Positions 1-5,270 of a DNA stretch of 8,525 nt are shown here, in pieces; within the stretch, counting starts at the first letter, position 1, and every line of letters starts with the position of its first letter. A program made the position numbers and the translations under genes. Under the pieces are notes generated by a model. That model saw only the letters and a program-made list of their open reading frames with translations, did no database searches and was not told where the DNA came from. Origin of the DNA: DATNBT01 sp964579765 (GTDB taxonomy: Bacteria > Acidobacteriota > Vicinamibacteria > Vicinamibacterales > CAVVIG01); contig CAZOIK010000138.1 of NCBI GenBank assembly GCA_964579765.1, forward strand, positions 1-8,525, written 5' to 3'.

Positions 1-200
1 TCACCGGCGCGGAGCTGCTCGATCGCACGGGCAAGCCCATCGCCGCCATCCCCGTGACTGCCGCGACCCGCACCGATCCCGATGGCACGAAGTGGGCGAC
101 CGGCGAGCTCGCGCTCGCGCCGCTCGCGCCCGGCGACTACATCGTCGAGCTCGACGCCGGCGACACACGCCTCATGGCCGCGTTCAGGGTCGTCCTGTAG
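1..200 (+). CDS. 3' end of a probable VWFA-related (VWA-domain) protein
   Basis: An open frame enters from the left edge (codons begin at base 3) and ends at a TAG at 198-200, giving about 65 residues. It reads TGAELLDRTGKPIAAIPV near the start, then ALAPLAPGDYIVELDAG, and ends AFRVVL. The pattern of a 'LLDRxGxP' strand, a 'L.PGDY.VEL.AG' strand and a final '.AFRVV' strand is a beta-sandwich, like the C-terminal domain of the large secreted VWFA-related proteins common in Acidobacteriota. That family link is recognition by eye. The VWA domain itself would lie outside the window, so a carboxypeptidase-regulatory-like or other Ig-like tail is an alternative. The gene converges on the minus-strand gene ending at 221, with only 20 bp between the stops. 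The stop lies in the left arm of an imperfect hairpin. Confidence 0.6.
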   Translation, partial: TGAELLDRTGKPIAAIPVTAATRTDPDGTKWATGELALAPLAPGDYIVELDAGDTRLMAAFRVVL

Positions 201-224
201 CGCAGGTGCGAGGGCCTGACCTAC
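197..224. repeat. Imperfect hairpin spanning two convergent stop codons
   Basis: The plus strand reads GTAG (197-200), a 2-nt mismatch, CAGG (203-206), an 8-nt loop, CCTG (215-218), a 2-nt mismatch, then CTAC (221-224). The outer arms contain the TAG stops of both flanking genes (198-200 plus, 223-221 minus). There is no T-run on either side, so it is not a classic intrinsic terminator, although a bidirectional terminator role is possible. It shares the GTAG...CTAC ends with the hairpin near 1345-1378 and may be a degraded member of an interspersed palindromic repeat family; that is inference. Confidence 0.5.
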
Positions 225-1339
225 GCTCCGCCGAGATCGAAACTCAACGTCCAGGGCTTCAGCGGCTGCTTGTCGGTGCCGAGGATCTCGTTCGTCAGGT
301 CGATGTGCAGCGTGCGGAAGCGTTCGAGCGGCTTGGCGAACTTGACGATCAGCTCGCGGCGCGATGCGACGTACTGGGTCGTGAACTCGACTGCCGGCGT
401 CGTCGGCTCGCCACGCTCGGCCGTCTGCGACTCGAGATAGTGGGCCTTGACGTGGCCTTTCAGCGTCGCCTCGTCGATGTCACGCGAGAACTCGATGCGG
501 ACGGTGGTCGTCATCGAGACGTCGGTCTCGTCCTGCGTCGGCGCGCTGAACACCACCTCGGGCGGCGGCGCGGGCGCGACGTGTACCTGTTCGATCTCGG
601 CCGGCGTCACCTCGACGGGCTTGCCCAGCTTCACGTCGTCCTGCGTCGCCTCGATCCACTGGAGTCCGCGCGCGCTGCGGAGGGTGCCCGTGACCTCGAG
701 CCAGCGTCCGCTGTCGAGCCGTGAGTCGAGCGAGAAGTTGAACCCTTTGCCTTTCGGCTGCGCGCCGCTGACCCAGACCGCGGAGTCTGACGCGCGGAGG
801 ACGAAGTCGTACCGGCTCTTGCCCGGCGCGTCGGGCAGATCGCCGAACAGGTTGCGTCCGCCGAACTGGCCCGTAATCGTCACCTTCTGATCGACGAACC
901 GCGACGGGTGGAGCACAATCGCGCGAATCGACGCCGCCGTCGGCACGACGGCCTGCGAGATGTTGGTCGCGATGATCGCCGTCACCTCGCCCGGACGCGG
1001 CCACGTCCCGTTCGGATCGACGCCGAACGTCTTCTGCAGGTCATAGGAGGCGAGCTGCGGGTCGTCGGCTTTCATCCGCCCGATGTCCCAGAACACGCCG
1101 CGGACCTCGTCGAGCCCGTCGGGCGCGGCGCCCTTGTAGATCACTCTGACGAACCCGTTGTCGTCCGACACGCGGACGCCCTTTTCCGTCGTGCTCACGG
1201 TGCCGACGACGAGAATCGGGCGATTGTGAAAGAAACTCGCATACTGCAGCAGCGCCGCAATGTTAGTGGGACGGCGCACCGTTGACTGCGCCAGGGCCGT
1301 CGTGGCGATCAGCGTGAGAGCGAGAGTAATTCGTTTCAT
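221..1339 (-). CDS. Secreted protein with two OB-like segments and C-terminal SbsA/Big_5 Ig-like domain
   Basis: The 372-residue product has a clear signal peptide (MKRITLALTLIATTALAQS, cleavage likely after ALA at about 18), so it is exported. Residues 32-70 (NRPILVVGTVST, then VRVSDDNGFVRVIYKG) look like a small OB-like beta barrel. Residues 143-236 (VDQKVTITGQFGG ... RWLEVTGTLRSARGLQWIEA) look like a second, larger one. Residues 248-258 form an Ala/Pro-rich linker. Residues 258-370 (PEVVFSAPTQDETDVSMTT, TVRIEFSRDID, LHIDLTNEILGTDKQPL) match the pattern of Big_5/SbsA-like Ig domains. No catalytic residues are apparent, so a structural or ligand-binding envelope role is the best guess. It begins 36 nt after the OPT transporter stop on the same strand and may be co-transcribed with it. 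No Shine-Dalgarno is visible; a GC hairpin sits just upstream of the ATG. Gene reality is firm, function is unknown. Confidence 0.85.
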   Translation of the reverse strand: MKRITLALTLIATTALAQSTVRRPTNIAALLQYASFFHNRPILVVGTVSTTEKGVRVSDDNGFVRVIYKGAAPDGLDEVRGVFWDIGRMKADDPQLASYDLQKTFGVDPNGTWPRPGEVTAIIATNISQAVVPTAASIRAIVLHPSRFVDQKVTITGQFGGRNLFGDLPDAPGKSRYDFVLRASDSAVWVSGAQPKGKGFNFSLDSRLDSGRWLEVTGTLRSARGLQWIEATQDDVKLGKPVEVTPAEIEQVHVAPAPPPEVVFSAPTQDETDVSMTTTVRIEFSRDIDEATLKGHVKAHYLESQTAERGEPTTPAVEFTTQYVASRRELIVKFAKPLERFRTLHIDLTNEILGTDKQPLKPWTLSFDLGGA

Positions 1340-1344
1340 CGTGG

Positions 1345-1379
1345 GGCGGCCGCCGGCGGGGCTGAAAGCCCCGCCCTAC
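1345..1379. repeat. REP-like palindromic element between OPT transporter and secreted-protein gene
   Basis: GGCGGGGCT (1355-1363) and AGCCCCGCC (1367-1375) are a perfect 9-bp inverted repeat around the loop GAA. It is flanked on one side by the palindrome GGCGGCCGCC (1345-1354) and on the other by CTAC (1376-1379). On the minus strand it reads GTAGGGCGGGGCT, loop, AGCCCCGCC, and the TAG of that GTAG is the stop codon of the OPT gene. The form resembles short interspersed hairpins that I recall as frequent in acidobacterial genomes; copy number cannot be checked here. No T-run follows on either strand, so a simple intrinsic terminator is unlikely. It could attenuate read-through or stabilise the mRNA end. 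Confidence 0.6.
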
Positions 1380-3355
1380 ATGACGCGCTTTTGTCCCTGC
1401 CGCGCGAGGATCACCGCCAGCGCCAGAAACAGCAGCGCGCTCGCGATGTATCCGCTCATCCCATCATGCAGAAACGGCAGGAGATTGCCAAGGGCTTGCG
1501 GGCCGGCGATGTGGCCGGTGCCGACGAGCACGGCGAACAGAATTCCGCAGAGCGAGCCGCCCGCGATGAGCCCCGAGCTGAAGAGCGTCCCCGAGCTGAC
1601 GTCCGACTCCTGCGGCTCGCCGACCTTCCGTTCGACGAAGGCACGCACCATGCCGCCGATGAAGATGGGCGCGGTCGTCGCGATCGGGAGGTACGACCCC
1701 ACCGCGAACGAGAGGGATCGCACGCCGCACAGCTCGAGCGTGACCGAGATGAACACGCCCACCAGCACGAGACCCCAGGGCAGGTTCTGGCTGAGCAGGC
1801 CCTTGATGATCGTGGCCATCAGCGTCGCCTGCGGCGCGGGAATGGCCGCCGAGCCGATGCCGAAGACTTTGTGCAGGTAGAGCGTCGTCCAACCGATGAC
1901 GCTCGCCGACGCCAGCACGCCGATGACGAGGCCGATCTGCTGGTAGAGCGGCGTCGCGCCGACGAGGTAGCCGGTCTTCAGATCCTGCGACGTGCCGCCC
2001 GCGTTGGCGGCGGCGATGCACACGACCGCCCCGATGCACAGCGCGATCGGGCCGTACGCGTCGCCGGTCCAGCCGAGCGCGACAAACAGCAGGCACGTGA
2101 GGATCAGCGTCGCGATCGTCATGCCGGAAATGGGATTCGACGAGGTGCCGATCAGGCCGGTGATGCGCGACGACACGGTGACGAACAGGAACCCGAAGAC
2201 GACGACGAGCACGGCGGCGATGAAGTTGCCCTGCGTCGGCATCTTGGGCGCGACGGCGAGAAAGACCGCGAGCAGCAGCGAGCCGCCGAGGACGACGACC
2301 GTCGGGATGTCGCGTTCGGTGCGGATGCGTTCGGCTTTGCCGCCGGCGCTGAAGTCTTTGAGGCCCTCGCGCGCCGACGCGACGATGGTCGGCAGCGTGC
2401 GCGCAAGCGTGATGAGTCCCGCCGCGAGCACCGCGCCCGCGCCGATGTAGCGGATGTAGGCGCTCCACAACTGCGCCGCCGACATCTCCGCGATCCGGAA
2501 CGGCATGCCAGTGGCCGGGTTGTTCGCGTAGTTGGGATGGATCGGCGGGAACGGCACCGGGATGTACGCGCCGAGAATCGTCAGCAGCGGCAGCAGCACC
2601 AGCCATGACAACACGCCGCCGGCGAACATCGTCCCCGCGATGCGCGGCCCGATGACGTAGCCGACGCCCATGTACTCGGGCGAGATGTCGATGTTGAGCG
2701 TCGCGTTCGGAAACTGCGCGGTCCGTGGCGTGGAGTAGTCGAGCTCGGTGAGGAAGAGGTTGAACACCCACGACAGCGCTTTCCACAGCGCGCCGATACC
2801 GACGCCGCCGAAGACCATCGTCGCCAGCTTGCCGCCGCGCTCGCCCGCGATCAGGACGTCCGCGCACGCGGTGCCCTCGGGATACGGCAGCACGCCGTGC
2901 TCCTTGACGATGAGCGCGCGCCGCAGCGGCACCATCATCAGGACGCCGAGGATGCCGCCGGCGAACGCGAGCATGGCGATCTGGAAATAGCTGAAGTAGC
3001 TCGGCCCGTTCGGCGTCAGGAAGATCAGCGCCGGAATCGTGAACACGACGCCGCCCGCGACCGACTCGCCGGCCGAGCCGATCGTCTGGACGATGTTGTT
3101 CTCGAGGATCGACGATCCGCCGAGGCGCTTCAGCACCGAGATCGCGAGCACGGCGATGGGAATCGACGCGCTGACCGTGAGCCCGGCGCGCAGCCCGAGA
3201 TAGACCGTGGACGCGCCGAAGAGCAGGCCGAACAGCGCGCCGATGACGATGGCTTTGAGGGTGAATTCCGCGGGCGACTGCGACGCGGGCACGTAGGGCT
3301 GAAACGCGCGGGGCGCGTCCGGGGACGATCCGGGAGTCGTGGCGGGCGTGGCCAT
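1376..3355 (-). CDS. OPT family oligopeptide transporter
   Basis: The 659-residue polytopic inner-membrane protein belongs to the OPT (oligopeptide transporter) superfamily, whose members carry out proton-coupled uptake of small peptides or metal chelates. It has a soluble Pro-rich N-terminus (1-30), then many hydrophobic helices. Family hallmarks are visible: VYLGLRAGLTVSASIP (51-66), NNIVQTIGSAGES (86-98), EHGVLPYPEGTACADVL (152-168), GTSSNPISGMT (403-413), GGTSQDLKTGYLVGATP (453-469) and SSGLIAGGSLCGI (592-604). The length is usual for bacterial OPT proteins of 600-680 residues. The ATG at 3355 is chosen because the hydrophobic core follows soon after and rex starts 44 bp away in the opposite direction. 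No strong Shine-Dalgarno is seen. The last codons (KRVM) run directly into a palindromic repeat that supplies the TAG stop. The substrate cannot be told from sequence; peptides are the default, iron-siderophore complexes are possible. Confidence 0.93.
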   Translation of the reverse strand: MATPATTPGSSPDAPRAFQPYVPASQSPAEFTLKAIVIGALFGLLFGASTVYLGLRAGLTVSASIPIAVLAISVLKRLGGSSILENNIVQTIGSAGESVAGGVVFTIPALIFLTPNGPSYFSYFQIAMLAFAGGILGVLMMVPLRRALIVKEHGVLPYPEGTACADVLIAGERGGKLATMVFGGVGIGALWKALSWVFNLFLTELDYSTPRTAQFPNATLNIDISPEYMGVGYVIGPRIAGTMFAGGVLSWLVLLPLLTILGAYIPVPFPPIHPNYANNPATGMPFRIAEMSAAQLWSAYIRYIGAGAVLAAGLITLARTLPTIVASAREGLKDFSAGGKAERIRTERDIPTVVVLGGSLLLAVFLAVAPKMPTQGNFIAAVLVVVFGFLFVTVSSRITGLIGTSSNPISGMTIATLILTCLLFVALGWTGDAYGPIALCIGAVVCIAAANAGGTSQDLKTGYLVGATPLYQQIGLVIGVLASASVIGWTTLYLHKVFGIGSAAIPAPQATLMATIIKGLLSQNLPWGLVLVGVFISVTLELCGVRSLSFAVGSYLPIATTAPIFIGGMVRAFVERKVGEPQESDVSSGTLFSSGLIAGGSLCGILFAVLVGTGHIAGPQALGNLLPFLHDGMSGYIASALLFLALAVILARQGQKRVM

Positions 3356-3378
3356 GGGCCGGAGTGTAGTGCATCTTT

Positions 3379-3387
3379 TGCTACAAT
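3379..3387 (+). promoter_or_regulatory. Extended -10 promoter of rex-moaC
   Basis: TGCTACAAT is a TGn extended -10 with hexamer TACAAT (3382-3387), one mismatch from TATAAT. No good -35 lies at the usual spacing, as expected for extended -10 promoters. Transcription would begin around 3393-3395, only 5-7 nt before the rex GTG at 3400. This agrees with the absence of any Shine-Dalgarno there. A closely similar TGCTACAGT precedes vapB on the other strand. Confidence 0.55.
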
Positions 3388-3399
3388 TCCTGTCAGTTT

Positions 3400-4053
3400 G
3401 TGAAAACCTCGAACAAGGCGCTCGACCATCAGGTCTCCGAGCTCACGACGAACCGCCTGTCGGTGTATCTGCGGTGCCTGAACACGCTCGAGGACGCGGG
3501 CGTCAAGACGATCTCGTCGCAGTCGCTGGCCGAGCAGTTCCACCTCAACGCGGCGCAGATCCGGAAAGACCTGGCGTACTTCGGCGAGTTCGGCGTGCGC
3601 GGCGTCGGCTACTACGTACGCGATCTGAAGCGGCAGCTGCGCGCGATTCTCGGCCTCGACCGCAAGCTGCGCGTCGCGATCATCGGCGCGGGCAACCTGG
3701 GGCTCGCCCTGGCCGACTACCCCGGCTTCAGGCAGGAGGGCTTCGAGATCGCCGCGCTCTTCGACACGCAGCCGTCGAAAGTCGGCGAGCACTCGCGCGG
3801 CGGCGTGCCGGTGCACGACATGCGCGATCTGAAGAAGATCGTGAAGCGCGACGGCATCACGATCGCGATGCTGGCCGTTCCCGCGTCGGCCGCTCCCGAG
3901 GTCGTCGATCTCGTCGTCGCCGCCGGCATCAAGGCCGTGCTCAACTTCTCGCCGGGCACGCTGCAGGTGCCGACCGGTGTCAAACTGAAGAGCGTGGATC
4001 TGACCGTGTCGCTCGAGAGCCTGTCGTTCTTTCTGGCCCACGGAGAGGAGTAG
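3400..4053 (+). CDS. rex: Redox-sensing transcriptional repressor Rex
   Basis: The 217-residue product is a full-length Rex, a dimeric repressor that leaves DNA when NADH binds, so it tracks the NADH/NAD+ ratio and usually controls fermentation and respiration genes. The N-terminal winged helix covers about 15-80: TTNRLSVYLRCLNTL at 16-30, and the recognition region AAQIRKDLAYFGEFGVRGVGY at 51-71 is near canonical. The Rossmann domain follows, with RVAIIGAGNLGLAL (91-104) containing GxGxxG at 96-101 and Asp122 in AALFDTQPSKVG for the adenine ribose. The C-terminal swapped helix is SLESLSFFLAHGEE. The start is GTG at 3400, giving about 10 residues more than many homologues, with no Shine-Dalgarno and a predicted leader of only a few bases. 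It heads a two-gene operon with moaC (1-nt gap) and is divergent from the OPT transporter. A TTGTGAA Rex-type half-site overlaps its start codon, so autoregulation is possible but not shown. Confidence 0.96.
   Translation: MKTSNKALDHQVSELTTNRLSVYLRCLNTLEDAGVKTISSQSLAEQFHLNAAQIRKDLAYFGEFGVRGVGYYVRDLKRQLRAILGLDRKLRVAIIGAGNLGLALADYPGFRQEGFEIAALFDTQPSKVGEHSRGGVPVHDMRDLKKIVKRDGITIAMLAVPASAAPEVVDLVVAAGIKAVLNFSPGTLQVPTGVKLKSVDLTVSLESLSFFLAHGEE
4042..4050 (+). promoter_or_regulatory. Ribosome binding site of moaC
   Basis: GGAGAGGAG lies in the last codons of rex, 4 nt before the GTG at 4055 (the inner GGAG at 4042-4045 is 9 nt away). It is among the strongest Shine-Dalgarno sequences in the window. 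It fixes the moaC start and indicates translation coupled to rex termination. Confidence 0.7.
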
Positions 4054-4054
4054 C

Positions 4055-4564
4055 GTGAAGAAGGCCGGACGGGCGGGAACGCCGACGCTGTCCCATGTCG
4101 ATGCGCGGGGCCGCGTGCGCATGGTCGATGTCGGCGCCAAGGCGATTACCGAGCGGGAGGCGATCGCGCGCGGGTCGATCCGCATGTCGCGCGAGGCGCT
4201 GCGGCTCGTCCGCAGCGGCAAGGTCAAGAAGGGCGATCCGCTGCAGGCCGCCCGCGTCGCGGGCATCATGGCGGCCAAGCAGACGGCCGCGCTCATCCCG
4301 CTCTGCCATCCGCTGCCGCTCACGAGCGTGCACGTCGATCTGACGCCGACGGCGCGCGGCTACGACATCGAAGCGCGCGTCAAGACGTCCGCGCAGACCG
4401 GCGTCGAGATGGAAGCGCTCACGGCCGTCGCGGTCGCCGCGTTGACGATGTACGACATGGTGAAGGCGGTGGACAAGGCGATGGTCATTGGCGACGTGCG
4501 CCTCGAGTACAAGTCGGGCGGCCGGAGCGGCGTCTATAGGCGAGTCACGGCGCGACGATCCTGA
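4055..4564 (+). CDS. moaC: Cyclic pyranopterin monophosphate synthase MoaC
   Basis: The 169-residue product matches MoaC along its whole length. MoaC acts with MoaA in the first stage of molybdenum cofactor synthesis and converts the 3',8-cyclo-GTP intermediate to cyclic pyranopterin monophosphate in the cytoplasm. Signatures are MVDVGAKAITEREAIARG (23-40), Lys75 in AAKQTAALIPLCHPLPLT (73-90), TGVEMEALTAVAVAALTMYDMVKAVDK (pieces within 115-141) with Asp134 and Lys137, and the C-terminal RLEYKSGGRSG (149-159). By alignment to E. coli MoaC the catalytic Lys, Asp and Lys are all present. The start is GTG at 4055, 1 nt after the rex stop and behind a strong Shine-Dalgarno. The last 20 bp overlap the convergent vapC stop region, and the tail (YRRVTARRS) is a little basic. 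No other Mo-cofactor genes are in the window, so pairing with Rex suggests redox control of cofactor supply. Confidence 0.97.
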   Translation: MKKAGRAGTPTLSHVDARGRVRMVDVGAKAITEREAIARGSIRMSREALRLVRSGKVKKGDPLQAARVAGIMAAKQTAALIPLCHPLPLTSVHVDLTPTARGYDIEARVKTSAQTGVEMEALTAVAVAALTMYDMVKAVDKAMVIGDVRLEYKSGGRSGVYRRVTARRS

Positions 4565-4949
4565 GCCGTGGAAAGTACGTGCGATAACGGCGCGCATCGC
4601 GCGTGAGCAGCGTCATCCCGGCGACGGCGGCGTGGGCGCCGATATAGAAATCGGGCAGCGGCGATCGCCGCGTGCCCCCGGTGCGCCGGTACCGTTCGAA
4701 GCATCTCCCGGCGAGAAACGCGGCTTCCCATGGCAGCGGGAGGCGGAGGAAGTAGTCGGCCGGCAGCGCGGCTTCGACGTCCTCAATCTTCGTGTAGCCG
4801 ATGCTGACTTCCGCGTAGATGAGCGCGTTGATCGCCACGGCGCCGCGTCGCGCCGCCTCGCTCAGCATTGCGCCCGACCAGTCGCACCAGGTTTCGTCTT
4901 CGCTGAGATAGTCGAACAGGACGTTCGAGTCGACGAGCGTGGTGTTCAC
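4545..4949 (-). CDS. vapC: PIN-domain ribonuclease toxin (VapC family)
   Basis: The 134-residue protein is a complete PIN domain, the Mg2+-dependent RNase of VapBC type II toxin-antitoxin pairs, which usually cut tRNA or rRNA when freed from antitoxin. The acidic site is intact: Asp7 in LVDSNVLFDYL, Glu47 in NALIYAEVSIGY, Asp100 in PLPDFYIGAHAAV and Asp118 in LLTRDARRYRTYFP. The 'TLVDSNVLFDYLS' start and 'YFPRLRIVAP' end are typical of the group paired with AbrB-like antitoxins. GTG at 4949 is the start that keeps the first strand; it lies 16 nt after the vapB stop, with no strong Shine-Dalgarno. It overlaps the 3' end of moaC by 20 bp tail to tail. The cellular RNA target is not deducible. 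Confidence 0.94.
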   Translation of the reverse strand: MNTTLVDSNVLFDYLSEDETWCDWSGAMLSEAARRGAVAINALIYAEVSIGYTKIEDVEAALPADYFLRLPLPWEAAFLAGRCFERYRRTGGTRRSPLPDFYIGAHAAVAGMTLLTRDARRYRTYFPRLRIVAP

Positions 4950-4965
4950 GCGTCTTCGCTCGTGG

Positions 4966-5202
4966 TCAGCGATCGGCGCGGGTCAGTGCCATGAGCTCGT
5001 CGGTGGTCAGGCCGGCCTTCGGTTTGGGCGCCCTTCGCATCGCCTGGAGCAGCCGCGCGCCCCGGCCCTTCCGGCTTCGCGCCTTGCGCAGCCGGACGCT
5101 CTCGCCGACGAGTTCGAACTCCACTTCGCTGTTCGGATGCAGGCCCAGCTTCTGCCGGATGTCGAGCGGAATCGTGACTTGCCCTTTCGTCGTGACGCGC
5201 AT
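4966..5202 (-). CDS. vapB: AbrB/SpoVT-type antitoxin (VapB family)
   Basis: The 78-residue protein has a swapped-hairpin AbrB DNA-binding domain at 1-40 (MRVTTKGQVTIPLDIRQKLG, then EVEFELVGESVRLRKA). A basic linker (41-62) follows, then a C-terminal tail GLTTDELMALTRADR that matches the toxin-wrapping tail of VapB antitoxins. It neutralises the adjacent VapC, and the complex would be expected to bind its own promoter. The ATG at 5202 has a good Shine-Dalgarno, GGAG (5213-5210 on the minus strand), 7 nt upstream, which lies inside an inverted-repeat operator. The antitoxin-first order and 16-nt gap are standard for vapBC. Confidence 0.94.
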   Translation of the reverse strand: MRVTTKGQVTIPLDIRQKLGLHPNSEVEFELVGESVRLRKARSRKGRGARLLQAMRRAPKPKAGLTTDELMALTRADR

Positions 5203-5203
5203 G

Positions 5204-5225
5204 GTAATACTCCGATCGGTATTAC
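5204..5225. promoter_or_regulatory. Inverted-repeat operator for vapBC autoregulation
   Basis: GTAATAC (5204-5210) and GTATTAC (5219-5225) are perfect 7-bp inverted arms with an 8-bp spacer. The element starts 1 bp upstream of the vapB ATG, overlaps its predicted -10 and encloses its Shine-Dalgarno. This is the position and shape expected of the site bound by the AbrB-fold VapB dimer or the VapBC complex. It is A/T-rich against a GC-rich background. Binding is inferred. Confidence 0.65.
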
Positions 5226-5232
5226 TGTAGCA
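5224..5232 (-). promoter_or_regulatory. Extended -10 promoter of vapBC
   Basis: On the minus strand this reads TGCTACAGT, a TGn extended -10 with hexamer TACAGT (5229-5224). The predicted transcript start near 5217 leaves a leader of about 15 nt that still includes the GGAG ribosome site. No convincing -35 is seen. The hexamer overlaps one arm of the operator, so bound VapBC would block polymerase. Confidence 0.45.
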
Positions 5233-5270
5233 TGCCGGCTGAGGCCGGCCCGGCGATCAATAATGCGGCT

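Noticed and set aside
1355..1375. Intrinsic terminator after the OPT gene
   Set aside because: The stem is strong but neither strand has a following T-run, and the next gene starts about 15 nt beyond it on the same strand.
1391..2608. Long plus-strand open frame opposite the OPT transporter
   Set aside because: It is Arg/Asp/Glu/His-rich with no hydrophobic core or motifs, typical of the complementary frame of a GC-rich gene. The opposite strand encodes an unmistakable OPT protein.
1464..3374. 636-codon minus-strand open frame in another frame of the OPT gene
   Set aside because: Its composition is almost only Arg, Ala, His, Asp and Gly, and it is an out-of-frame reading of the OPT gene.
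3398..3416. Complete Rex operator
   Set aside because: Only the left arm fits the consensus. At the required spacing the right arm matches 3 of 7 bases, so I kept it as a weak half-site finding and not a feature.
4040..4060. Moco riboswitch upstream of moaC
   Set aside because: moaC begins 1 nt after rex, so there is no room for a leader aptamer, and the rex 5' leader is only a few bases.
3130..4323. 397-codon minus-strand open frame across rex and moaC
   Set aside because: It lies antisense to two genes with clear family motifs and overlaps the OPT 5' end out of frame, with no recognisable domain.
5234..5251. GCCGGC-type hairpin between vapB and the cyclotransferase as a regulatory element
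   Set aside because: Short GC palindromes of this kind are expected by chance at this base composition, and nothing else supports a role.
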